Positions 1-8,349 of a stretch of DNA of 64,000 bases are shown in pieces. Made by a program: the position numbers and the translations under genes. The DNA lies in contig CAWFWX010000003.1 in assembly GCA_963819635.1 (NCBI GenBank), positions 1,371,254 to 1,435,253 on the forward strand, written 5' to 3'. The notes beneath the pieces were generated by a model. That model ran no database searches and was not told the DNA's origin. It was given only the letters and a program-made list of their open reading frames with translations. The DNA comes from JACVRW01 sp963819635. GTDB taxonomy: Bacteria; Actinomycetota; Thermoleophilia; Solirubrobacterales; Thermoleophilaceae. How positions within the stretch are numbered: position 1 is the stretch's first letter; the number at the start of each line of letters is the position of its first letter.

Positions 1-1911
1 GAGCGGGTCGACCGCGGCCTCGAGCTCGATCGCCGCCTGGCCCTCGTAGTTCACCTCGGCTCGCACGCCGCACAGCGCGGCCACCGCGTCGAACAGCCTG
101 CCCATGCTCGACGTGAGCGGCGAGGCCACCCCCGTGCGCGCCAGCTGAGCGACCTGCGCCCACGCATCGGGCTTGACCCGCCCGCGGAGCGCGCGTGGCA
201 GGGGCGGCTCCTTGTCGAGCGCGGTGGCCAACCACGCGCAGGCCATGCGCCAGGGCTGGCGTACGGCCGCGTCGCCGCCGGGCATGCGCACCGGGAACAG
301 GAGCCCGACTCGCTCGAAGTCCTCGAGCCCGCCGAGCAGGAGCTCGCCGCCCCAGACGGTGCCGTCGTCGCCGTAGCCGGTGCCGTCGAAGATCGCCCCG
401 ACCGCGGGAGCGGACTCGCCGTGCTCCGCGAGGCAGGCCGCCATGTGCGCGTGGTGGTGCTGCACGCCCACGAGGTGCACTCCCTCGATCTCCTGCGCGT
501 GCTTCGTGGAGAGGTACTCGGGATGGAGGTCGTGGACCACCACCTCGGGCTCGACGGCGAACAGGCGCTCGAAGTGGGCGATCCCGGTGGCGAAGGAGCG
601 GAGCGTCTCGTAGTTCTTCAGGTCGCCGACGTGGTGACCCACCCAGGCGCGACCGTCCTTCGCGAGCGCGAACGTGTTCTTCAGCTCCGCGCCGCAGGCG
701 AGCAGGTGCCGCCGGCAGTCCACGGGAAGCGGGACCGCGGCCGGAACGTAGCCGCGCGAGCGGCGCAGAATCAGCGGACGGTCGTCCACGACGCGCAGCA
801 CCGAGTCGTCGGTGCGGGTCTCGATCGGGCGATCGTGGACCAGGAAGAGGTCGGCGATCTGCGCGAGCCGGTCGCAGGCGTCCTCGTCCTCGTAGGCGAT
901 CGGCTCGTCCGAGACGTTCCCGCTCGTGAGCACCAGCGTGTCGTTCAGGTCCGCGAGCAGCAGGTGGTGGAGCGGCGAGTACGGGAGCATCACGCCGAGG
1001 TCGGGGGCGCCGGGCGCCACCGGCGCCGCGATCGGGGCATCCGAGCGCCGCGGCGCCAGCACGATCGGGCGCGCACGGCCGACGAGGAGCGCCTCCTCGG
1101 CCTCGCCCAGCAGAACGAGCTCGCGCGCCGCGGCGAGATCCGGCGCCATCAGCGCGAACGGCTTGTCCTCGCGATGCTTTCGGCTCCGGAGCTCCGCGAC
1201 GGCGTCCTCGTTCCGCGCCGCGCAGGCGAGGTGGTAGCCGCCGATCCCCTTCACCGCCACGATCGCGCCGTCCAGAAGCGCACGGGCAGCCGCCTCGACG
1301 GCGTCGCCTGCCCCGGCATCGCCGAAGGCGCCGCCGCCCGCATAGGTGAGCCGCACCCGCGGACCGCAGTCCGGGCACGCGTTCGGCTGCGCGTGGAAGC
1401 GCCGGTCGGCCGGGTCCTCGTACTCCGCCAGGCAGGCCGGGCACATCGCGAATCCGGCCATGGTCGTGCTCGGGCGGTCGTACGGTACGTCGCGCACGAT
1501 CGTGAAGCGCGGACCGCAGTTGGTGCAGTTGGTGAACGGGTAGCGAAAGCGCCTGTCCGCCGGGTCGAAGAGCTCGGCCAGGCAGTCGGTGCAGGTGGCC
1601 GTGTCGGGCGTGACCGCGGCGCGCGGCTCGCCGCCCACCGGGCTCTCGCGGATCGTGAACCCGAGCTCCCCCAGCTCCTCGAGCTGCTCCGCCGTGACCT
1701 TCTCCACGGTCGCGAGCGGGGGCGCCTCGGCGGACAGCCGCGCAAGGAAGCGCTCCACCGTCGCGGCCGGCGCCTCCACCTCGACCACGACCCCGCCCGA
1801 GTCGTTCAGCACGTGCCCCGCCACACCGAGCTCGCCGGCGAGCCGGTAGACGTAGGGACGGAAGCCCACGCCCTGCACCGTGCCCTCGACGCGTGCCCGG
1901 ACGCGGCTCAT
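1..1911 (-). CDS. hypF: HypF carbamoyltransferase, C-terminal end cut by window edge
   Basis: Makes the thiocarbamate on HypE from carbamoyl phosphate and ATP, the first step of the CN ligands of the [NiFe] site. The N-terminus is an acylphosphatase domain (GTVQGVGFRPYVYRLA at about residues 10-25). Two C4 zinc fingers follow (CTDC...CTNCGPRFTI and CPAC...CPDCGP, residues 105-180), then a YrdC-like domain and a Kae1-like domain with HHHAHMAA. The frame is open to base 1, where VNYEGQAAIELE, typical of the late Kae1 region, is still read, so only the last hundred or so residues are missing. The ATG at 1911 overlaps the upstream stop by ATGA. It is the last visible gene of the hydrogenase operon. 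Confidence 0.95.
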   Translation of the reverse strand, partial: MSRVRARVEGTVQGVGFRPYVYRLAGELGVAGHVLNDSGGVVVEVEAPAATVERFLARLSAEAPPLATVEKVTAEQLEELGELGFTIRESPVGGEPRAAVTPDTATCTDCLAELFDPADRRFRYPFTNCTNCGPRFTIVRDVPYDRPSTTMAGFAMCPACLAEYEDPADRRFHAQPNACPDCGPRVRLTYAGGGAFGDAGAGDAVEAAARALLDGAIVAVKGIGGYHLACAARNEDAVAELRSRKHREDKPFALMAPDLAAARELVLLGEAEEALLVGRARPIVLAPRRSDAPIAAPVAPGAPDLGVMLPYSPLHHLLLADLNDTLVLTSGNVSDEPIAYEDEDACDRLAQIADLFLVHDRPIETRTDDSVLRVVDDRPLILRRSRGYVPAAVPLPVDCRRHLLACGAELKNTFALAKDGRAWVGHHVGDLKNYETLRSFATGIAHFERLFAVEPEVVVHDLHPEYLSTKHAQEIEGVHLVGVQHHHAHMAACLAEHGESAPAVGAIFDGTGYGDDGTVWGGELLLGGLEDFERVGLLFPVRMPGGDAAVRQPWRMACAWLATALDKEPPLPRALRGRVKPDAWAQVAQLARTGVASPLTSSMGRLFDAVAALCGVRAEVNYEGQAAIELEAAVDPL

Positions 1912-2372
1912 GGCCCCGCCCCCGTCCCCGACGCGGAGCTCTCCTGCGGGCGCTCGCGGCCCTCGTTCAGCACGAGGCCGTACAGCAGGTGATCGGCGGC
2001 GAGGCCGGCGCGGTCCACGGGGCGCAGCTCCTTCGACTGCTTCAGACCGAGCGCGGGAGCGATGCCGAGCTCGAAGCCGAGCCAGATGACCAGCCCGTAG
2101 ACGGGGCCCGCCCACGGCTGCCTGCGCAACCCGTCGGGCAGCAGCGCGTACGCGACTCCTCCGCCCGCCCCGTAGCCCCAGTGGAACAGCTCGATCGCGG
2201 CGCGCCGCTTCTTGCGGGGCACGAGCGCCATCAGCCCGCGCGCCTTCTGCCTGAAGATCGCCTGCGGCGGGGTCTGCTCGACGATCCCGATGTTCACGGT
2301 GAGCGCGCGCATCCCGGTCATGGCCATCGCGGCCACGACGCCGCGGCCGGCCGCATGCAGGACCTCCTTCAC
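1908..2372 (-). CDS. Small membrane protein in hydrogenase operon
   Basis: 154 residues, function not recognised. The first 30 residues (MKEVLHAAGRGVVAAMAMTG) and the middle contain hydrophobic, Gly/Ala-rich stretches around VYGLVIWLGFELGIAPALGL, suggesting two to four membrane segments. A basic KKRR patch lies between them. The gene overlaps both neighbours by four bases (the SIS gene upstream and hypF downstream), so it is translated as part of the hydrogenase operon. It could serve membrane association of the hydrogenase or simply be a conserved passenger; the sequence does not decide. Calling it a real gene is well supported by the coupling and by its lack of a competing frame. Confidence 0.75.
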   Translation of the reverse strand: MKEVLHAAGRGVVAAMAMTGMRALTVNIGIVEQTPPQAIFRQKARGLMALVPRKKRRAAIELFHWGYGAGGGVAYALLPDGLRRQPWAGPVYGLVIWLGFELGIAPALGLKQSKELRPVDRAGLAADHLLYGLVLNEGRERPQESSASGTGAGP

Positions 2373-3568
2373 CCGACGAGCTCCCGGAGCACGTGGTACG
2401 CGCTGGCCTGCGCCTCCTGGATGCGCGGGATGTGCTCCGACCTCGTGACGATCACGTGGTCCGCCAGCTCCTCCGCCGCCACGCGGCCCCCGTCGTAGCC
2501 CACCATCGCGATGGTGCGCAGCCCCCGCGAGCGCGCCTCCGCGAGCGCCGCGATCACGTTCGCGGAGTTGCCGCTCGTGGAGATGGCGAGCAGCGCGTCG
2601 CCCTGGCCTCCGTGCGCGATCACCTGGCGGGCGAAGATCGCCTCCACCCCGATGTCGTTGGCGATGGCGGTGAGGATCGCCGCGTCCTCGGTGAGGTCGA
2701 GGGCGCGCCGCGCCTGCCAGCGCGGCTCCGGCGGGTCGCGGAAGTCCGCGACGACGTCCATGGCGTCGGTCGCCGAGCCTCCGTTCCCGAGCGCCAGCAG
2801 GCAGCCGCCGGCGTCCAGGTCGGCGCGGAGGCCGGCGGCCGCGGCGATCAGCTGGTCGCGGTTGTCTTCCAGCGTCTGCGCGCGCAGGGCGCCGACCTCC
2901 TCCGACTTGGCGAGCACGGAGCTGCGCACGTCCTCGACGACCGAGTCGAGATCGTGCTCCGTCTCGCCTAGGAACGGATAGAGAAAGCTCGAGGCGCCGG
3001 TGTCATGGGTGCGGCGCGCGTGCCGCCCCTCGAGCAGCCCGCGGTGGTCGAAGAAGACGTGCACGAGCTCCCACAACACGTGGTAGAGCGTCTCGACCAG
3101 CTCCTGGCGCACGGGCGCGTCGGGTCCGGGCGGGTAGAGCTCCCACTCCGCGCCCGCCGGGGCGAAGGCGAGCGTGAGACAGCCGCGCTCGCGCGCGAGC
3201 GCGATGGCGGACGCGGCCTCGCCGCCGTCCTCGTCCGCGCCGAACGCGATCGCGATGTCGTCCGGCCGGGCCACCAACGCGAGCTGCTCGGCCAGGTCGC
3301 CGCCCTCCCCCGCGAGCCCGATCGCAGGCAGTGCGCGCTTCCCGACGATCACGGGATGCACGAACTCCACGGCCACGTGGCGGGCGTCGGAGCGAGCGGC
3401 CGGAGAGCGGCCGAAGGCGATCAGCCTGCCGCCGCGCGCGAAGCGCTCGGCCATCCTGTGGCAGAGGCGGGCGAGCCGGTCCGCCTCGGCGGCGAAGAAG
3501 TCGCGATTTGCGCGCGTGCGGTCGGCGAGCGCGCGCTCGACGACGTCGGCTCGCAGCGCCTGGGTCAC
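2369..3568 (-). CDS. Double SIS-domain (phosphosugar isomerase-like) protein
   Basis: 399 residues made of two sugar-isomerase (SIS) domains. The first half has a degenerate site (GGRLIAFGRSPAARSDARHVAVEF). The second has the GmhA-like phosphate-binding loop LLALGNGGSATDAMDVVADF followed by LLAISTSGNSANVIAAL. The GTG start at 3568 is chosen because it overlaps the hypB stop as GTGA; a longer frame upstream only shadows hypB. SIS proteins accompany group 1h hydrogenase clusters in other actinobacteria (remembered, not checked), but I know of no role in hydrogenase chemistry. It may be sedoheptulose-7-phosphate isomerase-like or a regulatory sugar-phosphate sensor. Confidence 0.85.
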   Translation of the reverse strand: MTQALRADVVERALADRTRANRDFFAAEADRLARLCHRMAERFARGGRLIAFGRSPAARSDARHVAVEFVHPVIVGKRALPAIGLAGEGGDLAEQLALVARPDDIAIAFGADEDGGEAASAIALARERGCLTLAFAPAGAEWELYPPGPDAPVRQELVETLYHVLWELVHVFFDHRGLLEGRHARRTHDTGASSFLYPFLGETEHDLDSVVEDVRSSVLAKSEEVGALRAQTLEDNRDQLIAAAAGLRADLDAGGCLLALGNGGSATDAMDVVADFRDPPEPRWQARRALDLTEDAAILTAIANDIGVEAIFARQVIAHGGQGDALLAISTSGNSANVIAALAEARSRGLRTIAMVGYDGGRVAAEELADHVIVTRSEHIPRIQEAQASAYHVLRELVG

Positions 3569-4245
3569 ACCCCGACCTCCGCGGCCGATCCGACCCTCGT
3601 CAACCACTCGCGCCACTCGTCGATCCCCTCGCCCGTCTTGGCGCTCACCAGCATCCGCTCCACCCCGGGGTGCACGGCGTCGAGGTTGTAGAGGAAGCGG
3701 TCGAGGTCGAAGTCGAGGTGCGGGAGCAGGTCGATCTTGTTGATCAGCACCAGCTCGCAGGCGCGGAACATCAGCGGGTACTTGAGCGGCTTCTCCTCGC
3801 CCTCGGTGACCGCCGAGACCATGATGCGCGCGTCCTCCCCCACCCTGAACTCGGCGGGACAGACCAGGTTGCCCACGTTCTCGATCACCAGCAGATCGAT
3901 GTCGTCGAGCGGCAGAGCGGGGAGCGCCGAGCGCACCATGTTGGCGTCGAGGTGACATTCGCCGCCGAAGCCCGAGTCGGTGTTCAGCTGGGTCACCGGC
4001 ACGTGCAGGGACGCGAGCCGGTCCGCGTCCATCGAGCCGTGCACGTCGCCCTCGAGGACCCCGACGCGGACACCCGGCAGGTCGGCCACCACACGCTCGA
4101 GCAGCGCCGTCTTCCCGGCGCCCGGCGCGCTCATGAAGTTCAGTACGCGCACGCCGGCGCGGTCGAAGTCGGCCCTGTTCGCGTGGGCGATCGTGTTGTT
4201 GGCGTCCAGCGCCTCCTCGACGACCTTCACCTTTGTGCGATGCAT
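3565..4245 (-). CDS. hypB: HypB, nickel-inserting GTPase
   Basis: 226 residues. A SIMIBI GTPase that works with HypA to deliver Ni to the hydrogenase large subunit. The P-loop is FMSAPGAGKTALLE. The G-domain metal site is visible as GGECHLDANMV and NVGNLVCPAEF, and INKIDLL is the guanine-specificity motif. There is no N-terminal His-rich stretch or CxxCGC motif, so it lacks the Ni-storage extension of some homologues. The ATG at 4245 lies inside the end of hypA (19-base overlap) with GGAGG seven bases before it. An open frame continues further upstream, but there it is antisense-like and overlaps hypA. The gene is coupled to the SIS gene by GTGA. Confidence 0.95.
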   Translation of the reverse strand: MHRTKVKVVEEALDANNTIAHANRADFDRAGVRVLNFMSAPGAGKTALLERVVADLPGVRVGVLEGDVHGSMDADRLASLHVPVTQLNTDSGFGGECHLDANMVRSALPALPLDDIDLLVIENVGNLVCPAEFRVGEDARIMVSAVTEGEEKPLKYPLMFRACELVLINKIDLLPHLDFDLDRFLYNLDAVHPGVERMLVSAKTGEGIDEWREWLTRVGSAAEVGV

Positions 4246-4586
4246 TCCGCCTCCTCGACCTGGATCGACTCCACCTCGAACTCGTTTCCGCTCGCAACCT
4301 CCACACGGCCCGCCGCCCCGCAGGCCGGGCACATGAACACGGGCAGCTCGATCTCCCACTCGCGCTCGCACGACCCGCAGCGCAGCCGTGCCGGGATCAG
4401 CTCCTGCTCGAGCCGCGCGCCCTCACAGAGCGTCCCCTTGGCGACGAAGCCGAAGTAGAACTCGAGCGTGTCCGGCACGACCTGCCGGAGGGCCCCGATC
4501 CGCATGCTCACGACGCTCACCGGCCGCCCCGCCGCGTGCTTCTCGACGGTGTTGACGATCGCGCCGGACAGCGACAGCTCGTGCAT
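4227..4586 (-). CDS. hypA: HypA, nickel metallochaperone
   Basis: 119 residues, the usual family length. It begins MHELSLS, whose His2 is the Ni ligand in HypA proteins. The zinc site is the two CxxC pairs RCGSC and CPAC. It binds Ni and docks with HypB and the large subunit. It sits four bases after the maturation protease and overlaps hypB, so Ni insertion and C-terminal processing genes are clustered in the middle of the operon. Confidence 0.95.
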   Translation of the reverse strand: MHELSLSGAIVNTVEKHAAGRPVSVVSMRIGALRQVVPDTLEFYFGFVAKGTLCEGARLEQELIPARLRCGSCEREWEIELPVFMCPACGAAGRVEVASGNEFEVESIQVEEAECIAQR

Positions 4587-4589
4587 CGC

Positions 4590-5090
4590 TCAGTCGACCG
4601 CGTAGGCGGCGTCCGCCTGCAGCTCCTCGACGGTCTTCGCCACGAGCTCCACCGCGCCGTCGACCGCGCCGGCGACCTCCTCGCTCAGCTCGAGCCCCAT
4701 CTCCTCGACGCGCGCCGGCTCGCACGCCACGACCACGACCTTGCCCGGCCACGCCCCGACGGTCTTCACGAACCGCAGCACGGTCTGCGGGTCCATCGCG
4801 TGCGGGTTGATCACCTGGCCGTCCTCGATTCCGGCGTCGACCTCCTCCTCGAGCGCCTCCATGACATAGAGCGTCCCGGGCTCGCCGCCCTGGCGGCTCA
4901 CGTCCACGAGCACGAGCGCGTCGTAGCCGCGCATGACCTCGTAGGCGAGGTCGAGCCCGCCGGTGCCGAAGTCGAGCACGACGGCGCCCTCGGGCAGCTG
5001 CCGCGTGCCGAGCCGCTTCACGACCTCGCCGCCGAAGCCGTCGTCGCTCAACCAGGCGTTGCCGATGCCGGCAACCAGGATTCGCTTCAT
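4590..5090 (-). CDS. Hydrogenase maturation endopeptidase (HupD/HyaD family)
   Basis: 166 residues. Family members cut the C-terminal extension off the large subunit once Ni is in place. The N-terminus MKRILVAGIGNAWLSDDGFG matches the GxGNxxxxDDGxG signature; the acidic residue after GN and the His in INPHAMDP are candidate Ni-sensing ligands. The expected substrate is encoded in the same operon: the large subunit keeps about 19 residues after its last Ni ligand motif. The start ATG overlaps the stop of the upstream gene by ATGA. Confidence 0.92.
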   Translation of the reverse strand: MKRILVAGIGNAWLSDDGFGGEVVKRLGTRQLPEGAVVLDFGTGGLDLAYEVMRGYDALVLVDVSRQGGEPGTLYVMEALEEEVDAGIEDGQVINPHAMDPQTVLRFVKTVGAWPGKVVVVACEPARVEEMGLELSEEVAGAVDGAVELVAKTVEELQADAAYAVD

Positions 5091-6193
5091 TCCAGCACCT
5101 CCACTTCAGGGGGGAAGAGCCACAGGAACCGGCCCGTCTCGCGCATCACCTCGTGGCCGGGCTCGTCGACGCTCACGCCCAGATGGATGCCGCCGTCGTA
5201 GTCGCGGTAGATCCGCTCGACCCTGACGGTGCGCCCCTCGAGCATCCGCGCCTGCAGGTCCGCCTCGAGCCCCGGCCGCACGATCACTCGGCCGCCGCGC
5301 CGGAACACCACGCCGTCGACCTCAACCTCGGGCAGGCCGCGCGTCGGATCGCGAACGGCGGCCGAGGGGCGCGGCGGCTCGCGCGTCACCGGGTCGCGGA
5401 GCTCCACTCGCCCGTGGAGCCCTCTCATCTCCTCCGGCGTGACCGCGAGCGCGCGGTCGATCATCTCCCTCACGGCCTCGTCCCCGTGCTCGATCTCGGC
5501 GCGCTCCTCGTCGCTCAGCACGTGCACGTGCAGGACGAGCGCCTCCTCGATCTCGGTGTTGTCGAAGAGGTTGCCGCGGCTCTCGGGGGCGATCCGCGGG
5601 TGGTCCGGCAGGACGATCGCCGCGCCGATCATCACGTCGTCCTCGGGCGCGGCGAGAACGGGCCAGGTGTTGACGCTGTCACACGGCGCGTCCAGTTGCG
5701 AGACGAACCGGCCGCCTCCCGTGACGGTCAGGATCGGATGGGCCGATATCAGCGAGTAGCGGAGCGCGTCAGCCCGCCCGAGCCCGTCGGGAACCGCGGT
5801 CCGGTTCTCGACGCGGAAAGAGACCAGCCGGCGTAAGGGGTCTGACCCCTTTGTCAAGGGGTCAGACCCCTTGAGTCGGCCGCACTCAAGTCTGGTTCGC
5901 ACCGACACCTCGCCAAAGGTGAAGTCGCCCTCGCCTTCGATCCGCTGAGGCTCCGCCACGTGACGCTCGCCGCTCGGCAACAGGAAGCGCAGCTCGGCGC
6001 CGATCTCGCCGCCGCCCTCGACCACGCAGCGGAGCTCGAGCCGGTCGTAGGTGCTGTCGAGCGCCGCCGCGTAGGCGGGCGGATAGACGATCCCGAACGG
6101 CGTGGGCGTCGCGTTCTTTGTGGCGCCGGGCGTGTACGGGTAGAGCGCGTAGCCCTCGTAGAGCAGCGAATCGACGAGCTCGTCGACGCTCAC
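5087..6193 (-). CDS. Conserved hydrogenase-cluster protein of unknown function
   Basis: 368 residues. I recognise it only as a companion of actinobacterial group 1h hydrogenase genes; it begins VSVDELVDSLLYEGYALYPY. No catalytic motif is evident. There is a mainly beta, acidic middle part with HVHVLSDEER near residue 220 and a C-terminal ligand-poor segment. The GTG at 6193 overlaps the previous stop as GTGA, and the end overlaps the protease start. It is odd in carrying a pair of REP palindromes inside the reading frame (5835-5874), which add about thirteen residues including KGSDPL twice without breaking the frame. Confidence 0.8.
   Translation of the reverse strand: MSVDELVDSLLYEGYALYPYTPGATKNATPTPFGIVYPPAYAAALDSTYDRLELRCVVEGGGEIGAELRFLLPSGERHVAEPQRIEGEGDFTFGEVSVRTRLECGRLKGSDPLTKGSDPLRRLVSFRVENRTAVPDGLGRADALRYSLISAHPILTVTGGGRFVSQLDAPCDSVNTWPVLAAPEDDVMIGAAIVLPDHPRIAPESRGNLFDNTEIEEALVLHVHVLSDEERAEIEHGDEAVREMIDRALAVTPEEMRGLHGRVELRDPVTREPPRPSAAVRDPTRGLPEVEVDGVVFRRGGRVIVRPGLEADLQARMLEGRTVRVERIYRDYDGGIHLGVSVDEPGHEVMRETGRFLWLFPPEVEVLE
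5835..5874. repeat. REPIN-like pair of REP palindromes inside a gene
   Basis: Two palindromes lie three bases apart. The left one has arms AAGGGGTC / GACCCCTT around a central T. The right one has arms TCAAGGGGTC / GACCCCTTGA around a central A. The centres make them inverted copies of one another, as in REPINs. The same core occurs at 17309-17339 next to a REP-associated transposase. The insertion is read in frame as part of the accessory gene on the minus strand. Confidence 0.85.
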
Positions 6194-6897
6194 CGGCCCT
6201 CCTCGAGCAGCTCCGCCACGCAGGCGTCTAGCGTCGGCGCGGCGCGCTTCGCCTTCTCGCGCTGCAGCGCCTCGAGCGTCTCCTGGCGAAGCGCGATCCA
6301 ACCCGTACGCGGGTAGTAGTGCTCGATCAGCTCGCGCCAGGTGGCCACCGGCAGCCGGAACTCGGCCGAGCATGCCCAGGGGATGAGCGACATCTGGAGG
6401 CGGCCGTCCTCGGCGCGGTAGTGCACGGTGCCGTTGAAGTTGAACGCCAGCGGCACCTCGCCGTCCGAGAGGCCGTACAGGTACTTCGACGAGGCGACCT
6501 CCATGTCGAAGCTCGCCGGCACCGCCATGCGGAAGGTCGTGGAGCCGATGAACGCCGGAACGAGCGCGTCGGACTGGTGCCACACCAGGCTGCGGGTCGT
6601 CGTGGCCCAGCGCTCGGGCGCGCCGAAAAGCTCGACGAGCTTCTCGCGCGTCTCGGGGTCGTAGCTGCGCCGCGCCGGCTCGATCATCACCTGCGCGGTC
6701 AGGGCGATCGCGTAGACCTGGCGACCGCCCGGCTCCGTCACGTGCACGTCGAAGTCCACCACCGGCACCGCCGCGTGGCGACGGCCGGTCGCGCCCAGTA
6801 CCTGGAACTCGGGCTCGGGAGCGACCGGGATCTCCGGCTCGCCGCGCGCGGCCGCCGGCTCGTGCAGCGCCGGCCGCCCGTTCCCCGGCTCGCTCAC
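6190..6897 (-). CDS. Hydrogenase-cluster accessory protein (DUF6084-like)
   Basis: 235 residues. It resembles the family I remember as DUF6084, found beside actinobacterial hydrogenases; no enzymatic role is known to me. Visible features are a Pro-rich N-terminal 35 residues, then a beta-rich domain (PVVDFDVHVTEPGGRQVYAIAL), a central WATTTRSLVWHQSD segment and a C-terminal EHYYPRTGWIALRQETLEAL. GTG at 6897 overlaps the stop of the preceding gene as GTGA and the stop overlaps the next start. A longer in-frame extension to 6981 exists but would overlap the upstream gene by over 80 bases. Confidence 0.78.
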   Translation of the reverse strand: MSEPGNGRPALHEPAAARGEPEIPVAPEPEFQVLGATGRRHAAVPVVDFDVHVTEPGGRQVYAIALTAQVMIEPARRSYDPETREKLVELFGAPERWATTTRSLVWHQSDALVPAFIGSTTFRMAVPASFDMEVASSKYLYGLSDGEVPLAFNFNGTVHYRAEDGRLQMSLIPWACSAEFRLPVATWRELIEHYYPRTGWIALRQETLEALQREKAKRAAPTLDACVAELLEEGR

Positions 6898-7541
6898 GCG
6901 ACCACCGCATGCATGCGCAGCTCCGCGAAGAAGCGGCCGATCGCGTCCTCCACCCCGGCGCCACCCGAGATGCCCTCCCACGACGTCTTGATCAGCCCGA
7001 CGAGCATGTAGCAGCGGTCGATCGGCGCGATCGCGAACTCATGCGTGTCGGCCATCCGGTTCACGATCAGCGCCTCGGCGTCCGGTTCGACGTCGCGCAG
7101 GATGGGGTTCATGTCCACGAGGCGGGTCCAGGTCTCGAAGTGGAGCTCGCTCTCGGTCGCACCGGCCGGGCTCGGGTACATCGCGACGATGCAGTTCGTC
7201 ACGGTCGAGTGCATGAAGAACGCCAGCCCGATCGGGATCCGGAACTGGGCCCAGAGCTCCTCGGGCAGCTCGAAGTTCTCGAGCCACAGCGTCCGGTTCC
7301 CCGTGGGCCGGAACTCGGCGTCGCCGGAGCGGAGCGCCCAGCAGCTCTCGCACACGCACACGATCTGGCGCTCGTAGAGGTTGAGCATGTGCCGGTGGTC
7401 CGATGGCACGGTGGTGTTGCAGAGGTCGCAGCGCTCCTCCGCGCTCACAGGAGCCGGGGGCTTCGGTTGCGCGAGCCCACGCAGCCCCGACACCATCAGC
7501 GCCTTGCGCCTGTTGGCGACCGCCTCGTCGAGCGGCTTCAC
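6894..7541 (-). CDS. Hydrogenase-cluster accessory protein with CxxC motifs (DUF5947-like)
   Basis: 215 residues. It resembles the family I remember as DUF5947, which accompanies group 1h hydrogenase genes. Near residue 38 it carries CDLCNTTVPSDHRHMLN and then CVCESCWALR, a four-to-five-cysteine plus histidine set able to hold zinc or an Fe-S cluster. The rest is a mixed alpha/beta domain with no recognised fold. It overlaps the NifU-like gene before it and the DUF6084-like gene after it by four bases each. A maturation or electron-transfer role is inferred only from position. Confidence 0.78.
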   Translation of the reverse strand: MKPLDEAVANRRKALMVSGLRGLAQPKPPAPVSAEERCDLCNTTVPSDHRHMLNLYERQIVCVCESCWALRSGDAEFRPTGNRTLWLENFELPEELWAQFRIPIGLAFFMHSTVTNCIVAMYPSPAGATESELHFETWTRLVDMNPILRDVEPDAEALIVNRMADTHEFAIAPIDRCYMLVGLIKTSWEGISGGAGVEDAIGRFFAELRMHAVVA

Positions 7542-8347
7542 AGCGCCACCTTGATCCCCTCGCCCTCACGCAGCAGGGGAATCGGCTCGAGCTGGAACCG
7601 CTCGTCGTCCATGGAGCGCCCCGCCTGCGGCAGGAAGTACCTGCGGCCACAAGCGGGACACGCGAGTGCGCCGCCATCGAGGTCCCCGCCCTCCAGAGGA
7701 CCGTTACAGCTCGCACACGCGTTGCGATAGGCGAGCAACGTTCCCTCAACGTTTGCCACGAAGAGCGAAGAGCCCGCAACCTCGGCGGTGGACAGGCGGT
7801 CCGGCGGCGCCATGTCGAGGCTGTGCCAGGAGGGGGCGCCGTTCACCATCGGCAGCGCGATGCCGGTGACTTCCTCCTCCTCCTCGAGGATCCCCTCGAC
7901 GTCCATACCGAGCAGGTCCGGCGCCGCCTCCTGGAGCGCCTGACGCACCGCCAGCTCGAGCGTCGACGCGGACGCGCGGCACGACTTGCAGCTCCCCTCG
8001 AGGCGCAGCTTCGCCACCCCGTCCTCGATGCCGAGCAGCTCGACGTTGCCTCCGTGCGACTCCATGTACGGCCTCACCGTGTCGAGCGCCTGCGCGACGC
8101 GCTCCTCGATCGGCACCGGGTAGAGGTCGTGGATCATGAGGAGGCCGGCGACCAGCTCGTCGGCCGCCAGCCTGTCGCGCGTCTCCTCGTCGTCGATCAG
8201 CTCGACGATCCGCTCGAGGCCGGCGCCGTACATCTGGACGACCGCGCCGGTGAGCTCCTCGGCGAGCTCCCGGCAAGCCGCGTCGTCGAGGTCCTCGAGT
8301 CGTCCCGTGAGCTCCTGCACACGGGCTATGAGCTGCTCGGGCTCCAT
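7538..8347 (-). CDS. NifU-domain plus Rieske-like Fe-S protein
   Basis: 269 residues. An acidic helical N-terminus is followed by a NifU C-terminal-type domain (residues 80-155, ESHGGNVELL...GSCKSC, Cys120 and Cys123). A small Rieske-like domain ends the protein (about 170-269), with cysteines 211, 214, 230 and 233 in CASC and CPAC. A true Rieske site has CxH and CxxH, so this one is all-cysteine. In mycobacteria a comparable Fe-S protein is thought to link the hydrogenase to the respiratory chain, which is the likely role here. The ATG at 8347 directly follows the large-subunit stop. Confidence 0.85.
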   Translation of the reverse strand: MEPEQLIARVQELTGRLEDLDDAACRELAEELTGAVVQMYGAGLERIVELIDDEETRDRLAADELVAGLLMIHDLYPVPIEERVAQALDTVRPYMESHGGNVELLGIEDGVAKLRLEGSCKSCRASASTLELAVRQALQEAAPDLLGMDVEGILEEEEEVTGIALPMVNGAPSWHSLDMAPPDRLSTAEVAGSSLFVANVEGTLLAYRNACASCNGPLEGGDLDGGALACPACGRRYFLPQAGRSMDDERFQLEPIPLLREGEGIKVAL

Positions 8348-8349
8348 CG

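Noticed and set aside
421..1992. Long plus-strand open frame over hypF (523 residues)
   Set aside because: It is antisense to a perfectly conserved HypF; the high GC leaves long open frames on the opposite strand.
2369..4306. 645-residue fused frame from hypB into the SIS gene
   Set aside because: Its first 245 residues are an out-of-frame reading of hypB; the GTG at 3568 explains the real gene.
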